Shown here piece by piece: positions 35,487-45,499 of a DNA stretch of 64,000 bases. Source of the stretch: Acinetobacter tianfuensis (GTDB taxonomy: Bacteria > Pseudomonadota > Gammaproteobacteria > Pseudomonadales > Moraxellaceae); assembly GCF_003611465.1 (NCBI RefSeq), contig NZ_RAXV01000016.1, positions 1 to 64,000 on the forward strand, read 5' to 3'. The position numbers were made by a program, and so were the translations under genes. The notes beneath the pieces were generated by a model, which saw only the letters and a program-made list of their open reading frames with translations, had not been told where the DNA came from and did not search any database. Every line of letters starts with the position of its first letter. Positions within the stretch are counted from its first letter, which is position 1.

Positions 35487-37106
35487 ATGATTCCGCACCT
35501 TAGACGTTTAATCGACCTCTGGCGCATTGCCGCGCACTATAGACTCGACACGTTATTTCCTGCGGAAGAGCTGCCTGAAAAAGCCCGTCACGTTTTGGGC
35601 TTAATTCGCATGCACCCTGCTGCATGGTCGAGCCGCGAACGTAAAAACCCGCTGAAATTAAAAGAAGCGCTTGAGGAAATGGGGCCGCTTGCCATTAAAC
35701 TTGGCCAGCTGCTGTCTACCCGCCGCGACTTGATTCCGCCTGAGGTGCTGCAGCAGCTGGTTTTACTGCAAGACCGTGTTAAGCCTTTTGACAATGACGT
35801 TGCAAAAATGCGTATTCAGCAGTCACTCAAAGCAGATGTAAACACCCTATTTTCTCGCTTTGATGCACAGCCGCTGGCTGCAGCGTCTATTGCGCAGGTG
35901 CATACCGCTGCCTTGCATGATGGCCGTGAAGTCGTGGTGAAAGTCACCCGTCCAGATATACGCAATCAAATTCTGCAAGACTTTGAAATTTTAGAGTGGC
36001 TAGGCGCTTTCCTTGAAAAACGCTTAGAAGCTGCCCGCGCCTTGCACTTGTCTGAAATCATTCAAGACTACCGTCAAATCATTTTAAAAGAACTGGATTT
36101 GACACTTGAGGCAGACAATACACGCCGCATGCGCCATTACTTCACAGGCTCAAGCATGATGTATGTGCCTGAAGTCTATATGGACAGTAAAGATGTGATG
36201 GTTGCTGAACGCATCACAGGTGTGCCGATTTCAGATATTGCGACCTTTGAACGTCTAGGCATGGACCGTAAAGATTTGGCGGAAAAAGGGCTGACGATCT
36301 TCTTTACCCAAGTCTTCCGCGATAACTTTTTCCACGCCGACATGCATCCGGGCAATGTTTTTGTAGAAACCATTAACCCAGCCAATCCGCGTTTTATTGC
36401 GCTGGACTGCGCAATTATGGGCGAGCTGTCTAAACATGACCAAATGACTGTAGCGCGTATGCTGCTGGCAGTTATGAACAGCGATTTTATGCAGCTGATT
36501 CAAGTGGTTCATCAAGCTGGCTGGATTCCGCCGGGCACAGACCAAGATGCGCTTGCACGTGAAATGCGCCGCACTGTCGGACCGATGGTGTCTAAGCCAA
36601 TGCACGAGCTGGATTTCGCGGGTATTTTAATTGAGGTCATGGACGTTGCTCGCCGCTTCCATTTAGAAATTCCGCCGCAATTGATGCTTTTGCTAAAAAC
36701 TTTGGTGCATGTTGAAGGTCTAGGCACAGATTTATACCCTGAACTGGATATTTGGAGCCTTGCAAAACCAATCCTAACCGACTGGATCAAAGCGCAAATG
36801 AATCCGCAGAAGAACATCAAGGAATTAGGTCAAAAAATTCCAGACTTGCTTTTGGGTGCTCAAGATTTGCCAACGCTGCTGATTGATAGCTTAAATGGCC
36901 TCAAAAATCAGTCTGCGTGGCATGCTAAACAGCTCAATGAGCTGCAAAGCATACGCCTGCAGATGGAACATCAGCAAAAGCGCAGCTGGATTTTCGGCAG
37001 CTTCATGGCAATTTTCCTTGCCATCGCCGTCATATCGCCTTGGTATATTTCTATTTTACTGATTGCCGCAGCCTCTATTTTATCGCTTTGGCGTATTTTT
37101 AAATAA
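35487..37106 (+). CDS. ubiB: Ubiquinone biosynthesis kinase-like protein UbiB
   Basis: UbiB is an atypical ADCK-family kinase/ATPase needed for ubiquinone synthesis. The protein (539 residues) carries the KxGQ motif (AIKLGQLLSTRRDLIPPEV), the Ala-rich nucleotide loop LAAASIAQVH, VVVKVTRPDI with the active-site Lys, and the C-lobe ADMHPGN metal-binding motif. Two hydrophobic segments at the C-terminus (~500-535) anchor it in the inner membrane. Length is standard (E. coli 546). Last gene of the operon. Confidence 0.97.
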   Translation: MIPHLRRLIDLWRIAAHYRLDTLFPAEELPEKARHVLGLIRMHPAAWSSRERKNPLKLKEALEEMGPLAIKLGQLLSTRRDLIPPEVLQQLVLLQDRVKPFDNDVAKMRIQQSLKADVNTLFSRFDAQPLAAASIAQVHTAALHDGREVVVKVTRPDIRNQILQDFEILEWLGAFLEKRLEAARALHLSEIIQDYRQIILKELDLTLEADNTRRMRHYFTGSSMMYVPEVYMDSKDVMVAERITGVPISDIATFERLGMDRKDLAEKGLTIFFTQVFRDNFFHADMHPGNVFVETINPANPRFIALDCAIMGELSKHDQMTVARMLLAVMNSDFMQLIQVVHQAGWIPPGTDQDALAREMRRTVGPMVSKPMHELDFAGILIEVMDVARRFHLEIPPQLMLLLKTLVHVEGLGTDLYPELDIWSLAKPILTDWIKAQMNPQKNIKELGQKIPDLLLGAQDLPTLLIDSLNGLKNQSAWHAKQLNELQSIRLQMEHQQKRSWIFGSFMAIFLAIAVISPWYISILLIAAASILSLWRIFK

Positions 37107-37446
37107 TTTTTAAAATTTAGCAGACCAATACTGGTCTGCCAAAATATTCAATATAAAATATATAATTGACATATATGGATTTTAATTAATATATACAATC
37201 CTATTATAAAAAATTTTTCACCATAATTTTCACTATTTATTTCGCTTATTATTTTCCCGAAAAAATCTAGACACCCTCAAACTTTAAAGACCTTGAAGCG
37301 CACATATATTTTATATTTCACAAATATAACAACAACCACAAACCCTTAAATAAATTCACTTTTCTCTTGAATGTTATTCTTTGTTATTTTTTGTGTGTTT
37401 TTTTTGCTATAAGTTTCGAAACGTAAATGAGTTTGAGATTTAAATA
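37107..37446. other. AT-rich gap between ubiB and the lipoprotein gene, with hairpin
   Basis: 340 bp without a gene. A stem GCAGACCA/TGGTCTGC (37120-37139, 4-nt loop) follows ubiB and is probably its terminator although no T-run follows. The remainder is very AT-rich with long A and T tracts and probably holds the promoter of the lipoprotein gene. Confidence 0.5.
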
Positions 37447-39000
37447 ATGAAACATAAATCATTAAAATTTTCTGTCCTATCTATTGCATTAACTTCATTA
37501 TTAACAGCTTGCGGCGGCGGCAGTGGCGGTTCTACTGAAACTCCATTTACGCCAAAAACTGTTTCAGGTACAGCTGTCGACTTTTATTTAAGCGGTGCAA
37601 CAGTCCAATTCGACAACTGTAAAAATACCGATGGTTCTTTTGTCACAGTTCAAACAAATGCAACAGGTAAGTTCAGCTTTGAGACCACTGCATCATGCCA
37701 AAATTCGCCGCTGACCATAACAGGCGGTATTGATATTGCAACAGGTCTGAATTTCACTGGTACACTTAAATTAAAAGCAACTGATCTTCAAGCTTTGGGC
37801 AGCGGTAAAGTTGTGGTGAGCCCGCTAACAACCTTACAGGCTTATGCTGGCTCAGCCGATATCCCAACTCTGTTATCAAATCTAGGGCTATCTCCTGAAA
37901 CGCTTAGCAAGTTGCAAACTTCAAATTACGATCTTTCAACATTTGATCCTGTTACAGATGCCAGCGCCAAAGACATGGCAACTATTTTTGTGATTCAGCA
38001 GCTGGCAAACCAAATAGAAGACAGCCTGCAAGCAGTCAATAACGCTGATGGAACTCCAGCTCTTGACGTCAGTAAAGCAACTGAGATTGCATTTGGCGCA
38101 CTTGCTAAGCACCTCGAAACTAATACACTATTTACGGCTGGCACTGCACAAATTTCTCCAGCAGCATTAACGACCATTCTGAATACTGCCGTTGCAAATG
38201 CTAATACCATAATCAATGATCCAGAAACTGAAATCGATAACAGTGTGATTACTCAGGTCAATAGCAATATCACCACTGTTTCAAATTTAATGAATGCAGT
38301 CGTTATAAGCGGTGCGAATTTGACTGCTGAAGAATTGCAAACAAAACTTCAAAATAATGAAGGCAATATTCAAGACAATCTGCAAGAACAGCTCAAAACC
38401 CCTGTGTATAGCGGTTTAGAACTTGCAAGCTACACATTAGATCAGTTAAAGAATTCATCTAGCGCAAACCCTCTTAACATTGGGCTAAGCCAGCTGACAA
38501 ACAATTTAAGCGTTGCATTTAAACTTGAAAATGCAAAAACTGAACTTAAAGATACAATTAAGCTTGCTTTCAAACTAAATGGAACACGCGGTACAAAACA
38601 AGAAAGCCTCAACGTTACAGTGAATAATATTCTGACAACATTCAATGTAGATGGGTCTATTAAACTCGCAACAATTCCTCAAGGTGCTGTTGTCACAATT
38701 ACATCAACACTGAACAATACAAACAATGCAACATTTACACTCGATAATAATATTGATGTTAGTGCAAGTAATGGCGCGATTTCTTTACAAGCATTAATTG
38801 ACAGCAACGCAACGCTGAAGGGTTACTACAATCAATTCTATGGCCAATTAGCCACAAATGATGCAGTTACAGCAACAGCATTTGTTCTGCCTATTACTTA
38901 TGTCGTGGACAGCTCTCTAGGCTTAAGTTCAGCAACAGTTGACTTTAATGGCGAAAGTTTCATTGGCCCATCTGTCACAGCATATTTCAAACTGAATTAA
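37447..39000 (+). CDS. Surface or periplasmic lipoprotein, function unknown
   Basis: The precursor (517 residues) has a lipoprotein signal peptide with lipobox LLTAC (Cys22) followed by GGGSGGS. Directly after comes a VSGTAVDFYLSGATVQFDNC segment (~37-58) that looks like a carboxypeptidase-regulatory-like beta-sandwich. Several beta-rich and helix-rich parts follow. It is rich in Asn, Thr and Ala, as surface proteins often are. No Asp at +2, so outer-membrane sorting is plausible. A terminator separates it from the barrel protein next door. Acinetobacter carries many such lineage-specific lipoproteins. Confidence 0.72.
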   Translation: MKHKSLKFSVLSIALTSLLTACGGGSGGSTETPFTPKTVSGTAVDFYLSGATVQFDNCKNTDGSFVTVQTNATGKFSFETTASCQNSPLTITGGIDIATGLNFTGTLKLKATDLQALGSGKVVVSPLTTLQAYAGSADIPTLLSNLGLSPETLSKLQTSNYDLSTFDPVTDASAKDMATIFVIQQLANQIEDSLQAVNNADGTPALDVSKATEIAFGALAKHLETNTLFTAGTAQISPAALTTILNTAVANANTIINDPETEIDNSVITQVNSNITTVSNLMNAVVISGANLTAEELQTKLQNNEGNIQDNLQEQLKTPVYSGLELASYTLDQLKNSSSANPLNIGLSQLTNNLSVAFKLENAKTELKDTIKLAFKLNGTRGTKQESLNVTVNNILTTFNVDGSIKLATIPQGAVVTITSTLNNTNNATFTLDNNIDVSASNGAISLQALIDSNATLKGYYNQFYGQLATNDAVTATAFVLPITYVVDSSLGLSSATVDFNGESFIGPSVTAYFKLN

Positions 39001-39010
39001 TTCAGCAAGA

Positions 39011-39042
39011 AAAGAGCCAGTTTTCGAACTGGCTTTCTCTTT
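39011..39042 (+). terminator. Terminator of the lipoprotein gene
   Basis: A GCCAGTT-TTCG-AACTGGC hairpin is followed by TTTCTCTTT. Confidence 0.85.
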
Positions 39043-39067
39043 ATTATCTGTCAAGCTTCGAGCCATT

Positions 39068-40171
39068 ATGTACATCAAACTAGCAGTACTTAGCGTATGT
39101 ATTGCGCTTACAGGGCACGGTTTTGCTGCGCCTAACGATCCGTTTCTTACAGCAAAAGACTTTAATGCACCTTATAAATCCGCATTAAATATGACCTTCG
39201 CAATAGATGCTGTAAATGACACCATTGATGTTTTGGACATGCGTGAAAGCGAAGGAATTACCGACTCCTCTGCCGGCGACTATCAAGGACTGCATCTGGC
39301 TGCGGCATATCAAATCAGCCCGCAATGGTCTATAGAAGGCATCTATTGGCATCGTGAAATTGAATATACACAAGATACCAACAAGTTACAGAGTGCGCTC
39401 ATTGGAGCCCGCTATACGCCAAACTTAAACTTACATAAAAATGACGCTTTAAGTTTCCGCGCCAGCATTTGGGGAAATACAGCAAATACCTTAACCAAAT
39501 CTACAGCAACCAAAGTGAATCAACGCACGTTTCAACAAGTACATGTTGAAGAGCCTCAAGATTTTCAGCTTCAGCTAGATGGTATTTTTTCACGTAAACT
39601 GGACCCAATGAATCAGCTCAATGCTTTTGCAAGTCTTGGCTACAGTAAAGTTGAAGTAAATAAATTACAGCTCCAAGCCATGCATCAAGGCTGTTTAATG
39701 AATGTCAGCATTGACAGCAGCAATACTTACACAGGCAATCTTGCCAAACCGTGTAAAACTGGCAATATCACAATCACCGATTTGGCCATAAGCGGCAATG
39801 CCAATGAATTTGGTTTAGATATACAAAAAGATCTGAACTATGACAGTTATTTTGCCAGTATCGGCGGCTCATGGAACTGGCGCCATAAAGCATTTGAAAG
39901 CCAAATCGGTTATCAATATCAACGATTATGGCGTGATCAAATTGATGACCGTGTCAGCAGCTTCGGCAGCACTCCAATCAAGGATAATCATACTCTCAGC
40001 CTAAAACTCAGTTATGATTTCACCCCTCAAATAACAGGTTTTGTACAAGGCGATATGTATCAAAATAACTTTGTCGGCTACATTCCATTTCTTTATAACG
40101 GCGTAACCGCCTCCCGCCTAGATAAGCGCTATGGCTTAGCGTCTCTGGGTATTCAAGCACGCTTATTCTAA
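39068..40171 (+). CDS. Putative outer-membrane beta-barrel protein
   Basis: The precursor (367 residues) has a signal peptide (cleavage after GFA, residue ~20). The mature part has many alternating amphipathic strands with aromatic girdles (WSIEGIYWHREIEY, FESQIGYQYQRLW, ASLGIQARLF) and ends in Phe, the C-terminal signature for BamA insertion. Two cysteines near residue 220 and 240 may form a disulfide in a loop. No named family recognised. The neighbouring lipoprotein could be a partner, but the terminator between them means this rests on position only. Confidence 0.72.
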   Translation: MYIKLAVLSVCIALTGHGFAAPNDPFLTAKDFNAPYKSALNMTFAIDAVNDTIDVLDMRESEGITDSSAGDYQGLHLAAAYQISPQWSIEGIYWHREIEYTQDTNKLQSALIGARYTPNLNLHKNDALSFRASIWGNTANTLTKSTATKVNQRTFQQVHVEEPQDFQLQLDGIFSRKLDPMNQLNAFASLGYSKVEVNKLQLQAMHQGCLMNVSIDSSNTYTGNLAKPCKTGNITITDLAISGNANEFGLDIQKDLNYDSYFASIGGSWNWRHKAFESQIGYQYQRLWRDQIDDRVSSFGSTPIKDNHTLSLKLSYDFTPQITGFVQGDMYQNNFVGYIPFLYNGVTASRLDKRYGLASLGIQARLF

Positions 40172-40197
40172 AATTGACCATTCAGCACAGCCGTCCA

Positions 40198-40231
40198 AAT
40201 CCGTATCTTGTTTTAAGATGCGGATTTTTTA
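40198..40231 (+). terminator. Terminator of the barrel-protein gene
   Basis: An AAATCCGTATCTT / AAGATGCGGATTT stem with one mismatch is followed by a T-run. Confidence 0.85.
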
Positions 40232-40329
40232 AGGCTGACTTCTGCGTCACACACTGATCATTCACGCCATTGAGCCTGATTCTGCTGCATTTAAAATAAT
40301 GCCGATTCTTTTATTTTTATCTTATTGCC

Positions 40330-41412
40330 ATGACACAAATATTGCAGCGGCGCTCTCCCGCCCTCACCTTCCGTGCTGGCAGTCTTGCCCGCCAGCTTAT
40401 TGAAAAAGAAGGCTTGCAAGCCGCTCAGATCGATATGATTCCTGGCGCAGCTGGCGGTCCAAAAGGGATTGGACTGACTGGTTTAGACCAAGCCATTTTC
40501 AGCAATTTTTTACCGCAGGCAAAACAGCGCCGCTTTTTAATTGGCTCATCTGTAGGAGCTTGGCGTTTTGCAGGCATTACAGCCCAAGGCGGAAAACTTG
40601 GCCCTGAAAAACTGGCTGAATTGTATATCCATCTCCCCTTTCAAAAGGGTATGAAAACCCTAGAAATTGACAAAATCTCACGTGAAATGCTTGCAGGCAT
40701 TTTGACGGATCAAACACAAAAGCTGGTCACTCACCCAGATTATCACCTAACGATTATTGCGGCCAAAGCAGCACATTTATTTCAAAGTGATCAGCCTTTA
40801 GCGCTCTATAGCTCATTGCTGAGCATTGTGGGCGCAAATGCCATTTCCCGTCATCATTTAAATAAATTTATGCAGCGCGTGATTTGCCAGCCAGAGCAAT
40901 TTCCACAATTTAAAATACAAGATGATGCCTTTAAAACTCATTATCTGAATTACACAGCTGACAACGTTGCTGACTGGCTAATGGCATCAGGATCTATCCC
41001 AGGTGTCACGCCTGCTGTTAAAAATATCGCAAATGCGCCAGCTGGCGCTTACCGTGACGGCGGCCTCATTGACTATCACATTGATCTCCCCTTTGAGAGT
41101 AAGGGCATTGTGCTTTACCCTCATTTCAGCGACAGCATTATTCCCGGCTGGTTCGACAAGATGTTTAAATCCCGCAAAGCCAATGCACAAAATCAGGCGC
41201 GGACTTTACTCATTTCGCCTTCAGCGGACTACCTCAAAAGCCTGCCTTTAGGACGCCTGCCAGACCGCAAAGATTTTGTGCTGAAAGGCTTAGAGCCTAA
41301 ACAGAGGGTTCAGCTATGGCGGCAATCTGTCGCAGAAAGCCAGCGCCTAGGCGACGAATTTTTAGAACTGGTGGAAAAACAGCAGCTGCCGGCACACATG
41401 CAAAGCTTATAG
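40330..41412 (+). CDS. Patatin-like phospholipase family protein
   Basis: The protein (360 residues) shows the patatin catalytic layout: a Gly-rich oxyanion loop (GAAGGPKG, near residue 38), the nucleophile elbow GSSVG with Ser74, and the DGG motif with Asp243. These make a Ser-Asp dyad acting on lipids. No signal peptide is seen, so it is probably a cytoplasmic lipid acyl hydrolase. Substrate unknown. It is followed after ~80 nt by a small membrane protein on the same strand. Confidence 0.87.
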   Translation: MTQILQRRSPALTFRAGSLARQLIEKEGLQAAQIDMIPGAAGGPKGIGLTGLDQAIFSNFLPQAKQRRFLIGSSVGAWRFAGITAQGGKLGPEKLAELYIHLPFQKGMKTLEIDKISREMLAGILTDQTQKLVTHPDYHLTIIAAKAAHLFQSDQPLALYSSLLSIVGANAISRHHLNKFMQRVICQPEQFPQFKIQDDAFKTHYLNYTADNVADWLMASGSIPGVTPAVKNIANAPAGAYRDGGLIDYHIDLPFESKGIVLYPHFSDSIIPGWFDKMFKSRKANAQNQARTLLISPSADYLKSLPLGRLPDRKDFVLKGLEPKQRVQLWRQSVAESQRLGDEFLELVEKQQLPAHMQSL

Positions 41413-41492
41413 CATGCAGCGGTTTCATCTCTTGCCAAGCCTTGTATAATCGGCAGCAGATATTTAAAAATGTATGAATTGAATCGAGTGTT

Positions 41493-41810
41493 ATGCGTAT
41501 TTTTCTGATTGTGCTGCAGTATGCCTGCATTGCCTTTGCTTTATTTCTCAGCTATCAAGTCATCACAGCGCTAATGTCGCAAGACTTTGTATTAATGGAT
41601 CTTGTCGCTGACGTCGGAACCATTTTAATCTGTATTGATCTGGCCGTGTTCTTGTTTAGCAGCAAAATTAAACATAGCGTCAGCTTAGATGAATATGCCA
41701 AACAGCTGGAACAGCCGCCGTCAAAACTGGTGTATGTGACGCGCAAGCTTGGCCACTTGGGTATTTTATTAATTATTACCAGCTGGATTGTGCCAATAAT
41801 TAATGCATAA
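41493..41810 (+). CDS. Small inner-membrane protein, function unknown
   Basis: The product (105 residues) has three likely membrane helices (about 4-26, 34-54 and 86-103) with a charged loop (SLDEYAKQLEQPPSKL) between the second and third. No family recognised. It follows the patatin gene and ends at a strong bidirectional terminator shared with tex. Confidence 0.65.
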   Translation: MRIFLIVLQYACIAFALFLSYQVITALMSQDFVLMDLVADVGTILICIDLAVFLFSSKIKHSVSLDEYAKQLEQPPSKLVYVTRKLGHLGILLIITSWIVPIINA

Positions 41811-41815
41811 AACTC

Positions 41816-41849
41816 AATAAAAAACCTCCCGATTGGGAGGTTTTTTATT
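41816..41849. terminator. Bidirectional terminator before tex
   Basis: A perfect 15-bp stem (aataaaaaacctccc / its complement) with a GATT loop, with A-run and T-run on either side, lies between convergent genes. Confidence 0.93.
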
Positions 41850-41861
41850 GAGAGATAAAGA

Positions 41862-44225
41862 TTACTTCGAACCTTTAATCCCTGCTTGAAGCAATAATGC
41901 ACCTAAACCGCCAATTTTATTTTCCTGCGGTTTTGCTGCTTGAGGCTTCTTGTTCGATTGCGGACGCTCACCATTTGGACGCGCTTGCTGCGGGCGTTTG
42001 CCTTGCGGCTTACGTGCAGTACGCTGTTCAGTTTGACCTTGTTCACGGCGCGGCTGACGCGGCGCTTTAGCAGGCGCTTCAGAACCTTCAGGGCGCATAG
42101 ACAAGTTCACGCGGTTACGTTCCGCATCTACCGTTAAAACACGCACCTGAACGATTTGACCCGGTTTCACGACTTTGTGCGGATCAGAAACAAACTCATT
42201 TGCCAGCTCTGAAATATGCACTAAACCATCTTGATGCACACCGACATCTACAAATGCGCCAAAGTTGGTTACATTGGTCACCACACCCTCAAGTGTCATA
42301 CCTTCTGCAAGCTGCGCCACTTCTGTGATATCTTCACGGAATTTCGCAGTACGGAACTCTGGACGCGGGTCACGGCCCGGTTTTTCAAGCTCAGATAACA
42401 CGTCTTGAATTGTTGGCAGACCAAACTGCTCATCAGCAAATTCTTCTGCATTGACTTGGCGGATAATTTCGGTGTTGCCAATGATGTCTTTTACTGTCAT
42501 TGCTTTCGCTTCAACAATTTTAGAAACCAATGCATAAGATTCAGGGTGAACCGCAGATGCATCTAATGGTTCTGAACCATCTTGAATGCGCAAGAAGCCA
42601 GCCGCCTGTTCGAATGTACGCTCACCCAAGCGAGGTACTTTCTTCAAGGTCTGACGGTTGTCAAAACGGCCATTTTCCTTACGGAAGTCAACAATTTGCT
42701 GCGCGATAGACTTATTCAGACCTGCGATGTAGCCCAAGATTGCCGCAGATGCAGTATTGACATCGACACCCACTGAGTTCACACAGTCTTCAACCACTGC
42801 TTCCAGTGTTTTTGCTAAGCCAGTTTGGTTTACATCGTGCTGGTACTGGCCTACACCAATTGATTTTGGATCAATTTTAACCAATTCAGCCAATGGATCT
42901 TGCAAACGGCGTGCAATAGATACTGCGCCGCGGATAGAGACATCCAGCTCTGGCAATTCCGCAGATGCTAATTCAGATGCTGAATATACCGATGCGCCTG
43001 CTTCTGAAACCGAAACACGTGTCAATTTCAAATCGCTGTTGGCAGCCATCATTTCAGCCACAACCGCTTCTGTCTCACGGCTTGCTGTACCATTGCCTAC
43101 CGCAATCAGGTCAACATTAAATTCACGGCATAAGCGAGCAAGTTCAGCAATTGAACCTGCTTTGTCTTCTTTTGGCGCAAACGGATAAATCGTGCTGTGC
43201 GCAACCACATCACCAGACTGATTTACTACAGCCAGTTTCACGCCTGTACGGATACCAGGATCTACCCCCAATGTACAGCGCGCGCCAGCTGGCGCAGACA
43301 GCAATAAATGACGCAGGTTTTCTGCAAATACATTCATTGCTTCAGCTTCAGCCGCCAAACGCTTTTCCGTCAATAATGAATGCTCAATGGCAGGACGCAC
43401 CTTGCCGAGCCAAAACAGTTTCGCTGTTTGCTTTAAATAATCTTGACGGCTTTGCGGCTGAGCTGTTTCCAAATCATATTCCGTTTCAATACGCGCCAGA
43501 GGAGACGCATCTTCGCCATCCACTTTTAAGCCCAGTACATTTTCCTGACGGCCGCGCAGCATTGCCAATAAACGGTGTGACGGCACTTTGTTCAGATTTT
43601 CTGAAAAGTCAAAATAGTCACGGAATTTCTTGCCGACTTCTTTTTTCTCATCAGACGCCACTAAACTTTTTAACACTGCAGTTTTTGCAAATGTTTCTTT
43701 CAGCTCAGCCGTCAGCGCAATATTTTGCGCCCAGTCATCAATCAAAATGTGCTGAACTGCATCCAATTGGCTTTCTGTATCTGGATAATCTTCATGGCTA
43801 AAACCGTTCAGCGCCTCAGCTGGATCAACCGCTTCTTTGAAAATTTTCTCTGCGATCGGGCCTAAGCCGGCTTCTTTGGCTTTAAACGATTTACTCGTAC
43901 GTTTAGGACGGTACGGCGCATAAAGCTCTTCTAATGCATTTTTGGTTTCAGCAGCAATGACTCGCGCCAATAAATCGTCTGATAATTTATCTTGTTCTTT
44001 CAGCGATTCAATCACTTTTTCACGGCGATCAAATAAATCACGCAAGTACGCAAGACGCGTATCGAGCTGGCGTAACTGCGTATCGTCTAAGCCTTGCGTT
44101 ACTTCTTTACGGTAACGTGCGATAAAAGGAACGCTGGCACCTTCGTCAATAAGCTTGATGGCAGCTTCAACTTGATTTGGACGTACGGCAAGTTCTTTTG
44201 CCAACTGCTGAACTAAGTCAGTCAT
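41862..44225 (-). CDS. tex: Transcription accessory protein Tex
   Basis: Tex is an RNA-binding protein linked to transcription and stress fitness. Domains in order (numbered from the chosen start): Tex N-terminal helical region, YqgF-like nuclease-fold domain (~320-445, with LGVDPGIRTGVKLAVV), helix-hairpin-helix part (~485-560, VNTASAAILGYIAGLN), S1 RNA-binding domain (~638-705, GVVTNVTNFGAFVDVG). A ~75-residue tail rich in Pro, Arg, Gln and Lys follows. A GTG 15 nt further upstream is in frame, but the ATG at 44225 gives the standard MTDLVQQLAKEL start. Confidence 0.96.
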   Translation of the reverse strand: MTDLVQQLAKELAVRPNQVEAAIKLIDEGASVPFIARYRKEVTQGLDDTQLRQLDTRLAYLRDLFDRREKVIESLKEQDKLSDDLLARVIAAETKNALEELYAPYRPKRTSKSFKAKEAGLGPIAEKIFKEAVDPAEALNGFSHEDYPDTESQLDAVQHILIDDWAQNIALTAELKETFAKTAVLKSLVASDEKKEVGKKFRDYFDFSENLNKVPSHRLLAMLRGRQENVLGLKVDGEDASPLARIETEYDLETAQPQSRQDYLKQTAKLFWLGKVRPAIEHSLLTEKRLAAEAEAMNVFAENLRHLLLSAPAGARCTLGVDPGIRTGVKLAVVNQSGDVVAHSTIYPFAPKEDKAGSIAELARLCREFNVDLIAVGNGTASRETEAVVAEMMAANSDLKLTRVSVSEAGASVYSASELASAELPELDVSIRGAVSIARRLQDPLAELVKIDPKSIGVGQYQHDVNQTGLAKTLEAVVEDCVNSVGVDVNTASAAILGYIAGLNKSIAQQIVDFRKENGRFDNRQTLKKVPRLGERTFEQAAGFLRIQDGSEPLDASAVHPESYALVSKIVEAKAMTVKDIIGNTEIIRQVNAEEFADEQFGLPTIQDVLSELEKPGRDPRPEFRTAKFREDITEVAQLAEGMTLEGVVTNVTNFGAFVDVGVHQDGLVHISELANEFVSDPHKVVKPGQIVQVRVLTVDAERNRVNLSMRPEGSEAPAKAPRQPRREQGQTEQRTARKPQGKRPQQARPNGERPQSNKKPQAAKPQENKIGGLGALLLQAGIKGSK

Positions 44226-44568
44226 CGTGTATGATCCCACAAGGATAAGTACTAAAAGCCATGATTATAAAGACCAAGTGTATAAAATCCACAATTGTTT
44301 TTATTAATTTTCCCGCTGTATCGGCTGCAAATTCACCGCGCATTCACAAAAATGAGCTAAAGTATTCAATACACATTATTTTTAGATTGGCTGCCGCCTC
44401 ACACATTTCGCCAATCCCTGTATATATTTGGTATCTATGTCTTGATTTTAACTGCAATATTTGTTGCTTTAGAACATAGCAAACAGATATGAATGAATCG
44501 TATACTCAAGTGAAGACACTCATCCCAACTTTTGTTTACGATGACTATAAAGAATAAAGGAGCACATC
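44226..44568. other. Divergent promoter region tex / ompR
   Basis: About 340 bp without a gene. It must hold promoters for tex (leftward) and ompR (rightward). I could not pick a promoter pair with good spacing. A 72-codon frame at 44261-44479 has no recognisable product or ribosome site. Confidence 0.55.
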
Positions 44569-45333
44569 ATGAGTTTAGTTGTACCTGCTGAAAAGACAGA
44601 TACCGTACAAACCGATACTGACCGCGTTGAACGCATCTTAGTTGTCGATGATGATGTGCGTTTACGTACGCTTTTACAGCGCTTTTTGGAAGATAAAGGC
44701 TTTGTTGTAAAAACTGCGCATGACGCAACTCAAATGGACCGCCTGCTGCAGCGCGAACTATTTTCTTTGATCGTCCTCGACTTTATGCTCCCAGTCGAAG
44801 ATGGCCTGAGCATTTGCCGCCGTCTGCGCCAATCCAGCATTGATACGCCAATTATTATGCTGACAGCCCGCGGCAGCGACTCCGACCGTATTGCAGGGCT
44901 AGAAGCTGGCGCAGATGACTATCTGCCGAAACCATTTAACCCGAATGAACTGCTGGCGCGTATCCGCGCTGTATTGCGCCGCCAAGTGCGTGAAGTGCCA
45001 GGTGCGCCAAGTCAGCAAATGGAAGTGGTGTCTTTTGGCCCTTGGTCTTTAGACCTGTCTACACGCACTTTAACGCGTGAAGGCCAAGTCGTGACCTTAA
45101 CAACAGGGGAATTTGCGGTACTTAAGGCGCTAGTCCAACATCCGCGTGAGCCCTTAACCCGTGATAAGCTGATGAATCTTGCCCGCGGCCGTGAATGGGG
45201 CGCAATGGAACGTTCAATTGACGTTCAAGTTTCCCGCTTGCGCCGTTTAGTAGAAGAAAACCCTGCCCGTGCGCGCTATATCCAAACGGTTTGGGGCGTG
45301 GGTTATGTTTTCGTTCCAGATGGCGCTGAATAA
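44569..45333 (+). CDS. ompR: Response regulator OmpR
   Basis: The protein (254 residues) has a receiver domain (~22-135) with the phosphoacceptor Asp71 in LIVLDFMLP and the conserved Lys in YLPKPF. A C-terminal winged-helix DNA-binding domain follows (~150-250) with LTTGEFAVLKAL and RYIQTVWGVGYVF. It matches OmpR, which controls osmotic and envelope genes. The partner kinase envZ follows, but after a 244-nt spacer, much longer than usual. AAAGGAG ribosome site. Confidence 0.93.
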   Translation: MSLVVPAEKTDTVQTDTDRVERILVVDDDVRLRTLLQRFLEDKGFVVKTAHDATQMDRLLQRELFSLIVLDFMLPVEDGLSICRRLRQSSIDTPIIMLTARGSDSDRIAGLEAGADDYLPKPFNPNELLARIRAVLRRQVREVPGAPSQQMEVVSFGPWSLDLSTRTLTREGQVVTLTTGEFAVLKALVQHPREPLTRDKLMNLARGREWGAMERSIDVQVSRLRRLVEENPARARYIQTVWGVGYVFVPDGAE

Positions 45334-45343
45334 ATAAAGATAG

Positions 45344-45499
45344 GCATGAGAGTCAAATCACGGGATCCCATGTCCGGAAATGCCATTCGCTGCTGTTTGA
45401 GCCGCTTGAAATTGAATTTATAAAAGTAGAGCGCGCGAGTTCAGCGAATGGCAAAAATTTTGGTTACTTTTTTAAAAAGTGACATAACGAACTCCTTCC
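45344..45499. repeat. Hairpin-bearing spacer element between ompR and envZ
   Basis: The gap holds a perfect 12-bp inverted repeat (tgccattcgctg at 45381-45392 / cagcgaatggca at 45442-45453) with a ~49-nt loop, then a second short inverted repeat (gttactttttt / aaaaagtgac near 45463-45483). On the minus strand a 14-codon frame MSLFKKVTKIFAIR (45485 to 45441) has an ideal AAGGAG ribosome site 6 nt upstream. Shape and position suggest a mobile or dispersed intergenic repeat rather than normal leader sequence. Only one copy is in this window. Confidence 0.4.

Noticed and set aside
43151..43801. 216-codon forward frame inside tex
   Set aside because: Antisense shadow of tex, whose motifs are unambiguous.
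44261..44479. 72-codon frame between tex and ompR
   Set aside because: No ribosome site, no homology seen, lies in a divergent promoter region.
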